In this document: positions 49,606 to 61,008 of the stretch, piece by piece
How positions within the stretch are numbered: the first letter of the stretch is position 1
How the letters are laid out: each line of letters starts with the position of its first letter
Assembly: GCF_000235425.2 (NCBI RefSeq)
Contig: NZ_KI912266.1
Span: forward strand, 7,707,130 to 7,771,129
Source of the DNA: Pseudofrankia saprophytica
GTDB taxonomy: Bacteria; Actinomycetota; Actinomycetes; Frankiales; Frankiaceae
DNA: 64,000 nucleotides
Reading direction: 5' to 3'
The notes under the pieces: generated by a model
The model's input: only the letters and a program-made list of their open reading frames with translations
Told to the model about the DNA's origin: nothing
The model's database searches: none
Translations under genes and position numbers: made by a program

Positions 49606-49841
49606 CCGGGCCGGGTGGGGGACAGGCTGACGACTACTCGTGGCCAGAGTGGCGGTGGCCCAGCTGCGTCACGCCCATGCTCACGCTCACCTTTGCCGGA
49701 CAGTCCCGATGGTCACACCGGACTAGCGAGCAGGTTCGCTCCAGCAGGCGCGATGCGCGCAAAATGCAGCACCGTACCACCGTACGAGGGTGGTCGGTTC
49801 AGCTGTTCGCGGGCTTGGTGGTGGTTGCCGCCGACTCTTGT

Positions 49842-50444
49842 TCAGGGCGCCGTCCAGGGCCATGCCCGCATCGCCAGGGCGGCCACTGCTTCCAGTTCGC
49901 CGCGATCGGCGCCGTCACGGGCCTGTTGGGCCATGCCTTGCATGACCACGCTGGTGTACACCGCCAACGCGCGGGCGTCGGTGCCGGCGGGCAGTTCCCC
50001 GGCGTCAATCGCGACGTTGACGAGGCGTTCGAGCGCGTCGAGGTCGGTGGTGCGCAGGGCGCGCAGGGCCTGTTCGACCTCGGGTGCGTTGCAGTTGACA
50101 GCGGCGCTGATCACTAGGCAGCCGCGCGGCAGGTCGGGACGGGTGTAGGCCCCCGCGGCCTCGCGCAACATGCGGTCCAGTCCGGCCTTGAGGGTCGGCT
50201 CCTCGATCAGCGCCCTTGCGATGAAGGCGTGGTAGGTCTGGCCGTAGACCTGCACGACCTCGTCGAACAGCTCGCGCTTACTGCCGAAGGCCGCGTACAG
50301 GCTCGGGGCGCCGACACCCATTGCCGCCGTGAGATCGGCGATGGAGGTCGCCTCATAGCCGCGCTCCCAGAACAACACCAGGGCGTGATCAAGAGCCGCG
50401 GCTCGGTCGAACTCCCTGGGTCGTCCCCGTCGGACTGCTACCAC
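49842..50444 (-). CDS. TetR-family transcriptional regulator
   Basis: Regulator of 200 residues from GTG 50444. RGRPREFDRAAALDHAL, TSIADLTAAMGVGAPSLYAAF and GSKRELFDEVV form the helix-turn-helix. The C-terminal domain has PRGCLVISAAVNC, which resembles the AcuR/YcdC-like TetR subgroup that responds to small electrophiles such as quinones and enals. It is divergent from the SDR at 50522 with operator-like repeats between. It probably represses the three oxidoreductase genes. The 236 bases on its 3' side hold no gene I recognise. Confidence 0.9.
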   Translation of the reverse strand: MVAVRRGRPREFDRAAALDHALVLFWERGYEATSIADLTAAMGVGAPSLYAAFGSKRELFDEVVQVYGQTYHAFIARALIEEPTLKAGLDRMLREAAGAYTRPDLPRGCLVISAAVNCNAPEVEQALRALRTTDLDALERLVNVAIDAGELPAGTDARALAVYTSVVMQGMAQQARDGADRGELEAVAALAMRAWPWTAP

Positions 50445-50456
50445 ATCCTCATTCTA

Positions 50457-50511
50457 TACCGAACGCTAGAGAATCTGCTACAGTCCGAATTCTGTAGCGA
50501 CCGCTTTAGAA
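50457..50511. promoter_or_regulatory. Operator-like repeats between TetR and SDR genes
   Basis: TACCGAACGCTAGAGA (50457-50472) and TAGCGACCGCTTTAGA (50495-50510) are direct repeats matching at 12 of 16 positions. Between them CTACAG (50478-50483) and CTGTAG (50492-50497) form an inverted repeat. They fill the 77-base divergent region, as expected for a TetR autoregulatory operator. Confidence 0.65.
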
Positions 50512-50521
50512 GGATGTGGGC

Positions 50522-51295
50522 ATGAGGACGCTGGCAGGCAAGACCGCGCTGGTCACCGGTGGCAGCAGGGGTATCGGCAAGGCCATCGCCGAACGGCTGG
50601 CCCGGGAGGGCGCGCTGGTCGCCGTCCACTACGGGAGCGACGAGGCAGCGGCCACGCAGACGGTAGCCACGATCAAGAGCGGCGGCGGCAGAGCGTTCCT
50701 GATCCGGGCAAGGTTCGGGGAGGCCGGCGACGCCACGGCGCTCTGGGAGTCGTTCGACCGGGGCCTGGCCGAGTTCACCGACACGCCAGGCCTGGACATC
50801 GTCGTCAACAACGCCGGGATCGTCGCCTACGCCGCCATCGGCGACGCCGCCGAGAAGGACTTCGACGAGATGTTCGCGGTCAACGCCAAGGCACCGTTGT
50901 TCATCCTCAAACATGGCCTGCACCGGCTCCGTGACGGTGGCCGGATCATCAACATCACCTCCGCGGCGGCCCGGATCGCCGTCCCGATGACCATCGCCTA
51001 CTCGATGACCAAGGCAGCCCTCAACGTCCTGACCCACACCCTCGCCCAGGAGCTCGGGCCGCGCGGCATCACCGTGAACGCGGTCGCGCCGGGCGTCGTC
51101 GACACCGACCTCGCGCCCTGGCTCGCCGACCCGCAGCTAAGGGAGCGCACGGCCGCCCTGTCGGCCTTCCACCGGATCGGTGAGCCGGTCGACATCGCCG
51201 ACGTCGTGGCCTTCCTCGCCTCCCCCGACGCACGGTGGATCACCGGTCAGACCATCGACGCGACCGGCGGCACCCTGCTCGGCGTGACCGTTTAG
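50522..51295 (+). CDS. SDR-family oxidoreductase (FabG-like)
   Basis: SDR of 257 residues from ATG 50522 (AAGG upstream). TGGSRGIGKAIAERLA, VNNAGIVAYA, Ser in NITSAAARIA and Tyr-Lys in YSMTKAA are all present. VNAVAPGVVDTDLAPW and the closing TGGTLLGVTV complete the fold. It resembles the quinone/aldehyde-responsive SDRs often controlled by an adjacent TetR. First of three closely spaced genes. Confidence 0.92.
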   Translation: MRTLAGKTALVTGGSRGIGKAIAERLAREGALVAVHYGSDEAAATQTVATIKSGGGRAFLIRARFGEAGDATALWESFDRGLAEFTDTPGLDIVVNNAGIVAYAAIGDAAEKDFDEMFAVNAKAPLFILKHGLHRLRDGGRIINITSAAARIAVPMTIAYSMTKAALNVLTHTLAQELGPRGITVNAVAPGVVDTDLAPWLADPQLRERTAALSAFHRIGEPVDIADVVAFLASPDARWITGQTIDATGGTLLGVTV

Positions 51296-51309
51296 AAACC
51301 GAGACGATC

Positions 51310-51744
51310 ATGACCTTGTCGGGTGCGTACGAGCCCAGCCCGTTCCGGCGGATCCGTGACCAGGTCGAGCTCTACGAGGCGACCGACGGGCGTGAGGGCG
51401 GCATGCTGGAGGACCGGCCGGTCATCATCCTGACCCACCGGGGCGCGACCACTGGGAAGCTCCGCAAGACGCCGCTGATCAGGATCGAGCACGACGGCGG
51501 CTACCTCGTGGTCGCCTCCTACGGCGGCGCGCCCACCCATCCCGTCTGGTACTACAACCTGCTCGCGCACCCGCTCGTCGAGGTGCGCGACGGTGCCATC
51601 ACCCGCACCATGCACGCGCGCGAGGTATCCGGCGCCGCGAAGACGGAACTGTGGAAGACGGCCGACACGGCCTGGCCGCATTTCCCCGAATACCGCGCCC
51701 GCACCGACCGGGAGCTGCCGATGTTCCTCCTGGGCTCCCCCTGA
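51310..51744 (+). CDS. Deazaflavin (F420)-dependent nitroreductase-family protein
   Basis: Split-barrel protein of 144 residues of the DDN/PNPOx-like F420 group. PVIILTHRGATTGKLRKTPL is the cofactor-binding signature and YLVVASYGGAPTHPVWYYNL the core. Known members reduce quinones and other unsaturated electrophiles with F420H2. The start is ATG 51310 with a weak site (GAGACG). It lies 14 bases after the SDR stop, so it is co-transcribed. Confidence 0.9.
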   Translation: MTLSGAYEPSPFRRIRDQVELYEATDGREGGMLEDRPVIILTHRGATTGKLRKTPLIRIEHDGGYLVVASYGGAPTHPVWYYNLLAHPLVEVRDGAITRTMHAREVSGAAKTELWKTADTAWPHFPEYRARTDRELPMFLLGSP

Positions 51745-51809
51745 ACCCGCACCGCCCTCTCCCTTTCGCCCATGCAGTCTTTCTCCCCGTGCGACCCAGG
51801 AGGTCTCCC

Positions 51810-52814
51810 ATGCCGGTTTCCAGCCGTGCCTGGCAACTCGCCGCCCGCCCGATCGGCGAACCCAAACCGACCGACTTCGTGTCCGTCACCACCACGGTCG
51901 CCGACCCCGGACCGGGTCACATCCTCGTCCGCAACGACTGGCTGTCCGTCGACCCGTACATGCGCGGGCGCATGGACGAAGGTGAGTCCTACATCCCACA
52001 GTTCGAGCTCGGCGAGGCAATGACCGGTCATGCGGTCGGGACCGTTGTCGCCTCCGGAGCCGACAACGTGCCGGTCGGGTCAACCGTGTTGCACTTCCTG
52101 GGCTGGCGCGAGTACGCCCTGCTCCCCGCCGCCGTCGAGGTGCTCGATACCCGCCTCGCCCCCGCCCAGGCCTACCTCGGCGCGCTCGGTATGACCGGGC
52201 TCACCGCCTACGCCGGCCTCACCCACATCGCCCCGGTCCGACGAGGCGACGTCGTCTTCGTCTCCGCCGCCGCGGGTGCGGTCGGGTCAGTCGCGGGCCA
52301 GATCGCCAAGCGCCTTGGCGCCGCCAAGGTCATCGGCTCGGCCGGCGGCCCCGGCAAGGCCCGGCGCCTCGTCGAGGACTTCGGCTACGACATCGGGCTC
52401 GACTACCGGGCAGGCGACCTACCCGGCCAGCTCACCAAGGCCGCACCCGAAGGCATCGACGTCTACTTCGACAACGTCGGCGGCGACCACCTCCAAGCCG
52501 CGCTCGGCGCGATGAACCTGCACGGGCGCATCGCCCTGTGCGGTGCGATCTCCATCTACAACAGCACCGAACCCCCACCCGGCCCGAGCAACCTGCCGCT
52601 CGCCATCGGCAAACGCATCACCCTGCGCGGCATGAACGTCGGCGACCACTACAACATCGCCACCGACTACATCCAACAGGCCACCGACTGGTTGCAAGAC
52701 GGCTCGCTGCGCACCGAAGAGACCATCGTCGAGGGCATCGATAAAACCGTCGAAGCCTTCCTGTCCATGATGCGCGGCGCTAATACCGGCAAGACACTCG
52801 TCCACCTTCCATAG
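51810..52814 (+). CDS. NADP-dependent MDR-family oxidoreductase (curcumin/double-bond reductase-like)
   Basis: Zinc-free medium-chain reductase of 334 residues; ATG 51810 has a strong AGGAGG. LSVDPYMRGRMDEGESYIP is typical of the leukotriene B4/curcumin reductase group, as is VSAAAGAVGSVAGQIAKRLG (nucleotide site). IDVYFDNVGGDHLQAALGA also fits. Members reduce alpha,beta-unsaturated ketones and aldehydes. With the SDR and F420 protein it suggests an electrophile or enone detoxification set under the divergent TetR. Confidence 0.92.
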   Translation: MPVSSRAWQLAARPIGEPKPTDFVSVTTTVADPGPGHILVRNDWLSVDPYMRGRMDEGESYIPQFELGEAMTGHAVGTVVASGADNVPVGSTVLHFLGWREYALLPAAVEVLDTRLAPAQAYLGALGMTGLTAYAGLTHIAPVRRGDVVFVSAAAGAVGSVAGQIAKRLGAAKVIGSAGGPGKARRLVEDFGYDIGLDYRAGDLPGQLTKAAPEGIDVYFDNVGGDHLQAALGAMNLHGRIALCGAISIYNSTEPPPGPSNLPLAIGKRITLRGMNVGDHYNIATDYIQQATDWLQDGSLRTEETIVEGIDKTVEAFLSMMRGANTGKTLVHLP

Positions 52815-53265
52815 GGTTTTGCCAGGTCGTTGATCGTCTGGATTTGGGGTGCGGGATCTTCGTCTGGTTCGGCGGTCGTTGTGCATCCCTTCCCCGGTAG
52901 GGACGACGAATGAGTACGACGACAGACTCCCACGCCGTCAGGTACCACAGGGTGTGGGAACGACGCGTCACCGACCGGAAGATTCCAGGTGAAAAGACCA
53001 GCGGACCGCTGTCCTGACGGAAGCCCTGGTGGCCGCATCCTTGGCAGGACGAGCATCCGTGATGCATGTTCTTCCAGCCGCGCTCTCGGCCGAGGACGAG
53101 CCGGACCTGTCGTCGGCGCCAGCTGCGTCGTGGCCGACACGTGTCCATCGCTGGTGGCCACGGACCGCTTCGACCGCCCTCCCGCCGCATTGTTCCGCCT
53201 TCTCCCCTGTCCGGTTTGGGCCGGGGTTCCGCAGCGCGACGCCGCACGTCGAACGGCGGTGCACG
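52815..53265. other. 451-bp gap between the MDR gene and cstA
   Basis: A 35-codon frame from ATG 52910 to TGA 53017 (starts MSTTTDSHAVRYHRVWERRV) has AGGGACGACGA before it. It is too short and unknown to call. Otherwise I see no gene, transposase or terminator that stands out. The left part is less GC-rich than the flanking genes. Confidence 0.5.
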
Positions 53266-55442
<2,177 letters not shown>

Positions 55443-55446
<4 letters not shown>

Positions 55447-55901
55447 GCATCGCCCCCGATGACCGAGCCCTCGCGGACCGGACCCGCGGAGACCGAGCCC
55501 GCGGGCACCGGACCCGCGGAGACCGAGCCCGCGGGCACCGGACCCGCGGAGACCGAGCCCGCGGAGACCGAGCCCGCGGCAGCCCGGCCGAACAGCTCCG
55601 TGAGCCCGATGTCCTGGGGTAGATCGCAGCTGAAGCGCCGAAATCCGAGACGGAACCGGCAATCAACCGCGACATCCCTGCCCAGCAGCCACGGATAGGC
55701 GAGCGGGTGAGCCATGGAACTTCCGACCGGATCCGCATCGAGTGAACGAAAGCCGCGATATTTGAGCGCGACGGCCCGTGGCGCCGTGCGCAGCCATGGC
55801 TGACCGGTGCAGCCACAGCACAGCCCGAGCGCGGCCCAGTCGAACACGATCACCTCGCCGTCGCGCAGCGCGGCGCACGCCCGCTCGGTGAGCCGAATCA
55901 T
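55443..55901 (-). CDS. Small protein coupled to cstA, with a repeat tail
   Basis: Unrecognised protein of 152 residues. The first ~105 residues are compact: LTERACAALRDGEVIVFDWA, then LCCGCTGQPWLRTAPRAVAL, ending SCDLPQDIGLTELFGR. The CCGC cluster could bind metal, and the opening is faintly like HesB/IscA proteins, but this is weak. The last ~45 residues are Gly-Ser-Val-Ser-Ala and Gly-Pro-Val-Pro-Ala repeats from a DNA tandem array. It occupies the place where enteric bacteria have the small CstA partner YbdD, which it does not resemble. Confidence 0.7.
55481..55570 (-). repeat. 30-bp tandem repeat array in the small cstA-coupled gene
   Basis: Positions 55481-55510 and 55511-55540 are identical, and 55541-55570 is a third, partly diverged copy. 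Shorter 15-bp versions flank them. It encodes the repetitive C-terminal tail in frame, ending close to the cstA start. Confidence 0.92.
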
Positions 55902-56175
55902 CGAGTGCTTCCCCGCGCCGGGACCTGGTCGTGCAGCCGCCCTCCGGCGACCGTCACCAGCGCCCGGCGCGCGGTCGAAGCATCCAAAACGCCCCGTTCC
56001 GGCCTGTCTCCGTGATTTTCGCCGTGGGCCATACAGTCTCCCGTGATCGCGCGGTCGCCCTGTTTATAGCGGGCTGGCCATCCGATCGGTGAATTCCTGT
56101 TCGCGACGGTGACGTCGCCGGGAGACTTGTCCCCGCTTGTGGGGGTCCGCGGGAAAGAGAGGCGCCGGTGAATCG
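55902..56175. other. 274-bp gap upstream of the small cstA-coupled gene
   Basis: No gene found. On the minus strand this must carry the promoter of the 55901 gene and the end of the transporter operon. A clear hairpin was not identified. Confidence 0.5.
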
Positions 56176-57372
56176 TTAGTCCGTGGCCGGAGTGTCCAGG
56201 TTGCGGCCAGTGTCGGGATCGAACAGGTGCAGCTGGTGGGTGTCCAGCCAGAGCTCGGCCTGCTGGCCCTCGTGGACCCGGCTGGCCGCGTCGAGCCGGG
56301 CGACGATCTGTTCCGCCCCGCTGGAGAGGTCGACGGTGCCGGCGTCGTGGGCCAGCTCCTCGAGGTCGGCGATCCGGGCCCGTCCGCCGGTCACCGTGAA
56401 GTAGGCGAAGCTGTCCGAGCCGAGCCGTTCCAGCACGTCCACCGTGGCCGTGAACCGCAGCCCCGGGCGGTCGGTCACCTGCTCCAGCGCGGCGTCCTCG
56501 AAGTGCTCGGGCCGCGCTCCGACGATCAGCGACCGATCGCCGGCGGCGCCGCCGTTCCAGGCTTCCAGCAGCCGCCGCTGCCGGTCGTCCGGGGCGATGT
56601 TCCCGAACGGGGTGCGCAGCTCGCCCTCCTCGACGGTCGCCGGCACGAAGTTCATCGCCGGCGAGCCGATGAAACCTGCCACGAAGACCGTCGCCGGCCG
56701 GCCGTAGAGCTCGGTCGGCGTGCCGACCTGCTGGATCCGCCCGGACCGCAGCACCGCCACCCGGTCGCCGAGCGTCATCGCCTCGGTCTGGTCGTGGGTG
56801 ACGTACACCGTCGTGGTGCCGAGCTGGTTCTGGAGCCGGGACACCTCGGTGCGCATCTGCACCCGCAGCTTGGCGTCCAGGTTGGACAGCGGCTCGTCCA
56901 TCAGGAACGCCTTCGGGGAGCGGACGATCGCCCGGCCCATCGCGACCCGCTGCCGCTGCCCGCCGGAAAGCTGCGCCGGCTTGCGGTCAAGGTGCTCGGT
57001 GAGGTCGAGCACCCGGGCCGCCTCCTCGACCTTCCGGTCGATCTCCTCCTTCGGCCTCTTCGCCAGCGCCAGCGCGAAGCCCATGTTCTTGCGCACCGAC
57101 ATGTGCGGGTACAACGCGTAGCTCTGGAACACCATGGCGATGTCGCGGTCCTTGGGCGCCAGGTCGTTGACCACCTTGCCACCGATCCGCAGCTCGCCGG
57201 AGGTGATGTCCTCCAGGCCGGCGATCATGTTCAGGGTGGTCGACTTCCCGCAGCCGGACGGGCCGACCAGGATGACGAACTCGCCGTCGGCGATGGAGAG
57301 GCTCGCGTCGTCCACCGCGAGCTGGCCGTCCGGGTACCGCTTGGTGACGTGGTCGAGAACGATGTCCGCCAT
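56176..57372 (-). CDS. sugC: Sugar ABC transporter ATP-binding protein (SugC/UgpC/MsmK type)
   Basis: ATPase of 398 residues from ATG 57372. Walker A is GPSGCGKST (~38-46), the signature LSGGQRQRVAMGRAIVR, and Walker B AFLMDEPLSNLD. The switch His is in TVYVTHDQTEAMTL. The C-terminal ~150 residues are the regulatory TOBE/MalK-like domain (RSLIVGARPEHFEDA). It is the last gene of a four-gene operon in the order of mycobacterial lpqY-sugA-sugB-sugC, which recycles trehalose. The symbol is given by gene order and family, not proven substrate. Confidence 0.9.
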   Translation of the reverse strand: MADIVLDHVTKRYPDGQLAVDDASLSIADGEFVILVGPSGCGKSTTLNMIAGLEDITSGELRIGGKVVNDLAPKDRDIAMVFQSYALYPHMSVRKNMGFALALAKRPKEEIDRKVEEAARVLDLTEHLDRKPAQLSGGQRQRVAMGRAIVRSPKAFLMDEPLSNLDAKLRVQMRTEVSRLQNQLGTTTVYVTHDQTEAMTLGDRVAVLRSGRIQQVGTPTELYGRPATVFVAGFIGSPAMNFVPATVEEGELRTPFGNIAPDDRQRRLLEAWNGGAAGDRSLIVGARPEHFEDAALEQVTDRPGLRFTATVDVLERLGSDSFAYFTVTGGRARIADLEELAHDAGTVDLSSGAEQIVARLDAASRVHEGQQAELWLDTHQLHLFDPDTGRNLDTPATD

Positions 57373-57380
57373 GGCCGGGC

Positions 57381-58289
57381 CTACCCCTTCACCGCGCCGG
57401 ACGTCAGCCCGGCGACGATCCGACGTTGGAACAGCAGCACGAAGATGATGATCGGGATGGTGATGACGACCGCCGCCGCCGCGATCGAGCCGATCGGCTG
57501 GGCGAACTGCGACGCCCCGGTGAAGAACGCGATGGCGGCGGGGACCGTCCGCGACCGCTCCGTCGACGTCAGCGAGATGGCGAACAGGAAGTCGTTCCAG
57601 CAGAAGATGAACACCAGGATCGCGGTGGTCACCATGCCCGGCGCGGCCAGCGGGGCGATGACCCGCAGGAATGCCTGCAGCGGGGTGGCGCCGTCGACCT
57701 GAGCGGCCTTCTCCAGGTCCCACGGGATCTCCCGGAAGAACGCCGACAACGTGTAGATGGCCAGCGGCAGCGAGAACGTCAGGTACGGGATGATGAGCCC
57801 GATCCAGGTGTCGAAGATGCCGATCTGGCGCCAGAGGTTGAACAGCGGGCTGACCAGGGAGATCTGCGGGAACATGGCGATCAGCAGGGCCAGCCCGACG
57901 AGCAGCCGCTTGCCCGGGAAGTCGAGCCGGGCGATCGCGTAGGCGGCCATCGACCCGAGCACCACCGCGAGCACGGTGGAGATGATCGCGATTCCGAGGC
58001 TGTTCAGCAGCGCCCGGGTGAACAGCGACTCACGGAAGATCCCCCGGTAGTTCTCCAGGGTCCAGTGATGCGGGACGAAGCTGCCGTCGGTGATACTGGC
58101 GGGCGTCTTGAAGGACAACGACAGCAGCCACAGCAGCGGCACCAGCGATACCCCGATGATGACGAGGTTCGCGGCCGACCAGCCGACGAGCGCTGAGCGC
58201 TGCCCGGACGGCCGGCGGCCGCGCACGGCGGCGCCGGAGGTGCCGGCGGTACCGCCGGCCCCGGCGGGAGCAGAGGCAATGGTGGCCAT
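57381..58289 (-). CDS. sugB: Sugar ABC transporter permease (SugB/MalG type)
   Basis: Inner-membrane permease of 302 residues with six predicted helices after a ~30-residue Gly/Ala-rich N-terminal extension. [32 protein letters not shown] and the EAA loop [20 protein letters not shown] are typical of the MalG partner. The start and the upstream stop share one base (TGATG), so translation is coupled to the MalF-type gene. Eight bases separate it from the ATPase gene. Confidence 0.9.
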   Translation of the reverse strand: MATIASAPAGAGGTAGTSGAAVRGRRPSGQRSALVGWSAANLVIIGVSLVPLLWLLSLSFKTPASITDGSFVPHHWTLENYRGIFRESLFTRALLNSLGIAIISTVLAVVLGSMAAYAIARLDFPGKRLLVGLALLIAMFPQISLVSPLFNLWRQIGIFDTWIGLIIPYLTFSLPLAIYTLSAFFREIPWDLEKAAQVDGATPLQAFLRVIAPLAAPGMVTTAILVFIFCWNDFLFAISLTSTERSRTVPAAIAFFTGASQFAQPIGSIAAAAVVITIPIIIFVLLFQRRIVAGLTSGAVKG

Positions 58290-59248
58290 CAGCGACGGTC
58301 CTCCCCACCGGGCGCGGCTGCGCCGAACCCCTTGACGAAAACGAATGCGAGGAGCGCCACGACGAGGAAGATGAGCACCGACAAGGACGACCCGACGCCC
58401 AGGTTCAGCGCCGTGAACAGGTTGTCGTAGCCGAGGATCGAGACCGACCGGGTGTCATAGGACCCGCCGGTCAGCACATAGATGCTGTCGAAGATGCGGA
58501 ACGCGTCCAGCACCCGGAACAGCAGCGCGACGAGAATCGCCGGCTTCATCAGCGGCAGCATTATCCGGGTCAGCCGCTGCCAGGCGCTGGCTCCGTCCAT
58601 CTTCGCCGCCCGCAGCAGCTCCTCCGGGACCAGCGCCAGGCCGGCGAGCAGCAGCAGCGCCATGAACGGCGTCGTCTTCCACACCTCGGCCAGGATGATC
58701 ACCGCGATGCCCCAGACCTGCGAGCTCAGTGGGGTGGCGTCGCCGAAAAGGCCGGAGAGGTAGCCGGTGTCCGGCGTCCACGCGTACCGCCAGCCGAACG
58801 CGGCGACGACGGTCACGATCCCGTACGGGATGAGGATCACCGTGCGGATCAGCCCGCGACCGACGAGCGCCCGGTGCATGGTCAGCGCGAGCGCCAGGCC
58901 GAGCACGAACTGGATGGCCACCGAGATGACCGTGATGATGACGGTCACCGCGAGCGCCTGCCACCACAGCGACGACGAGAGCACGGTCCAGTAGTTCGCC
59001 AGCCCCACGAACTTCGAGTCGTCCGGGAACCGCAGGTCATAGCGCCGCAGCGACAGGTAGATCGCGTAGCCGATCGGGTAGGCCGTCACCGCGAGAATGA
59101 CGATGACCGCAGGTGCGCACAGCGCCCAGCCGAGCCGCCGCTCCGCCCGCGCCCCCGCCGAGAGCGGCGCCTTCCGCGGTTTCGCCGGTGCCGGGTCGCC
59201 CGGTGCCTCTGTCACGTTCGTGGTCGCTTCCGCTCCGCTCACAGTCAC
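58289..59248 (-). CDS. sugA: Sugar ABC transporter permease (SugA/MalF type)
   Basis: Inner-membrane permease of 319 residues. The first helix is [20 protein letters not shown], and [20 protein letters not shown] follows as in MalF/UgpA. The EAA loop is [23 protein letters not shown] 59248 overlaps the stop of the binding-protein gene (GTGA); GTG 59242 is possible. Together with the MalG-type subunit it forms the membrane pore of the sugar importer. Confidence 0.9.
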   Translation of the reverse strand: MTVSGAEATTNVTEAPGDPAPAKPRKAPLSAGARAERRLGWALCAPAVIVILAVTAYPIGYAIYLSLRRYDLRFPDDSKFVGLANYWTVLSSSLWWQALAVTVIITVISVAIQFVLGLALALTMHRALVGRGLIRTVILIPYGIVTVVAAFGWRYAWTPDTGYLSGLFGDATPLSSQVWGIAVIILAEVWKTTPFMALLLLAGLALVPEELLRAAKMDGASAWQRLTRIMLPLMKPAILVALLFRVLDAFRIFDSIYVLTGGSYDTRSVSILGYDNLFTALNLGVGSSLSVLIFLVVALLAFVFVKGFGAAAPGGEDRR

Positions 59249-60585
59249 GGCACCAGTCCCTTCGACTCGATGGCGTCGGAGATCGCGCCGCGCAGGTCGC
59301 CGAGCCGGCCGAGGCTCGCGGCCGACGGTGGTGACAAGGTGTGCGCGATCTGCAGCGACACACTCTGGTAGGCCGGCGTCTGCGGCCGGACGCTGGCGTT
59401 CTTCAGCGCCTGGTAGATAGCCGCCGCGAACGGGTAGCCACCATCGATGAACTTCTGGTCGGTGTACAGATCTTCGATCGTCGGCGGCAGGCCGCCGTCG
59501 ACCGCGTCGCGGATCTGGTTGTCCCGCCCGGTCATGCACTCGATGGCCGCGGTCGCCTCGGCGCCGTGCCGGCTGTGGGCGCCGATCGCCAGGTTGTAGC
59601 CGCCCACCGTGGTGTGCGAGGGCTGACCGGCGACGAGCGAGGGCCACTGCGTCCAGCCGATCTGCTCCGCGAGCTTCGGGTTGTTCTGCCGCGCAGACGG
59701 ATAGATGAACGGGTAGTTCAGCTGGAAGGCGGCCGTCCCGGTCTCGAACGCGAGGCGGTTGTCGTCCTCCTTCTGGTTCGACCAGGACGGGTCGGCGGCC
59801 GGCGAGTGCGCGAGGGCCCGGATCGCCTCGACCGCCTTTTCCGCCGGCGCGCCGAGCACGACCTTGGTGCCGTCGTCATTGAGGATCTGGCCGCCGGCGG
59901 AGGCCACCAGCGAGTTGAACAGGACCGTGTAGCCCTCGTACTGGGCGCCCTGCACCTCGACGTAGTCCGGTTTGCCTTCCGCCGCGAGCTGCTTCGCGTC
60001 CGCCAGCATCTCGTCCCAGGTCTTCGGCGGGTTCGGCACCAGGTCCTTGCGATACCAGAGGAGCTGGGCGTTGGTGTTCAGGGGCACGGCGTAAAGCTGG
60101 TTGTCCCAGGTACCGGTCTGGACCGCGACCGGCAGCATCCCGTCGGTGAGCCGCCCCGCCTCGGTGGCCGGGAACGGCACGATCCAGCCGGCCTCGGCGA
60201 ACTCGGCGGTCCAGGTCACGTCCAGCGTGAGGATGTCCATCGAGGAGTCCTCGGCGGCGAGCCGCCGCACCAGCTGTTGGCGCTGCCCGTCCGAGTCGTT
60301 CGGCAGCACGTTGGTGCTGATGGTGTACCGGCCGTTCGACGCGGCCGAGCAGTCCGCCGCCGCCTTCGCGAACGAACCGGACGACTCGTTGTACACGTAC
60401 CAGGTCAGCCGAACCGGGCCTTTACCGCCGCTCCCGTCGCCGGAATCCCCGCAACCGGCCAGCGCGGCCCCGGCGGCCAGCACCAGCGCTCCCACGACGG
60501 CCGCCGTAGACCGGCCCTGACGGGCGCCGAAACGCCGGCCAGGTCGACGAGGTCCACGGGGCCGACGGGATTGTCGAATTCTCAT
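59245..60585 (-). CDS. lpqY: Extracellular sugar-binding lipoprotein (LpqY-like)
   Basis: Family 1 solute-binding protein of 446 residues. An Arg-rich start, the hydrophobic stretch AAVVGALVLAAGAALAG and the lipobox LAGC indicate a lipoprotein, mature from Cys ~45. The fold begins with RLTWYVYNESSGSF. DILTLDVTWTAEFAEAGWIV and YAVPLNTNAQLLWYRKDLV are typical of trehalose/maltose-type binding proteins. It heads the operon with SugA-, SugB- and SugC-like genes. Trehalose is the likely ligand by synteny with mycobacteria; a related alpha-glucoside is possible. Confidence 0.85.
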   Translation of the reverse strand: MRIRQSRRPRGPRRPGRRFGARQGRSTAAVVGALVLAAGAALAGCGDSGDGSGGKGPVRLTWYVYNESSGSFAKAAADCSAASNGRYTISTNVLPNDSDGQRQQLVRRLAAEDSSMDILTLDVTWTAEFAEAGWIVPFPATEAGRLTDGMLPVAVQTGTWDNQLYAVPLNTNAQLLWYRKDLVPNPPKTWDEMLADAKQLAAEGKPDYVEVQGAQYEGYTVLFNSLVASAGGQILNDDGTKVVLGAPAEKAVEAIRALAHSPAADPSWSNQKEDDNRLAFETGTAAFQLNYPFIYPSARQNNPKLAEQIGWTQWPSLVAGQPSHTTVGGYNLAIGAHSRHGAEATAAIECMTGRDNQIRDAVDGGLPPTIEDLYTDQKFIDGGYPFAAAIYQALKNASVRPQTPAYQSVSLQIAHTLSPPSAASLGRLGDLRGAISDAIESKGLVP

Positions 60586-60800
60586 GGGCCGTGCTCACCA
60601 CCCCACGTCGCATTACCAGGGGCGACGCGCGGGCGGAGGCGTTCATGGCCGGATGGTGTCCGTCCATGCCACCGACAACCGGGCCACGTCGTCCCGGATC
60701 GTGCATCCACCGGCCAGGTGGCCGACGGTGGCTCCGCCATTCCCAGGCGCATGAACGTGTAAACCCGGCGTCACGGGACTATTTCTAACAGTGTTCCTCT

Positions 60801-60812
60801 GGTAGCGCTAGG
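60801..60812. promoter_or_regulatory. LacI-type operator-like palindrome upstream of lpqY
   Basis: GGTAGCGCTAGG contains the perfect palindrome TAGCGCTA (60803-60810) with a central CG step, resembling operators of LacI-family sugar regulators. It lies 216 bases upstream of the lpqY-like start. The rest of the 423-base gap (60586-61008) holds no gene; a GTCGGC hexamer repeat spans about 60875-60903. Confidence 0.4.
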
Positions 60813-61008
60813 TGTACCGCACAGCCACGGCCGTCCCGGGCCGGCGGATCCCCGCCGCCCCGGGACGGCCGCACGTCGGTGTCGGCGTCGGCGTCGGCGT
60901 CGGATGGCGAAATCGGATGGCACAAGCAGTCCCGGCGGTCGGGTCTGGAATGCCGCCACGGCTGGCCGTTTCCGGTCGAGAGGACTCAGCTCCGGCCGGC
61001 GGGATGAG

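Noticed and set aside
52815-53265. An insertion-sequence remnant in the gap before cstA
   Set aside because: The stretch looks less GC-rich, but I found no transposase motif, terminal inverted repeat or target duplication.
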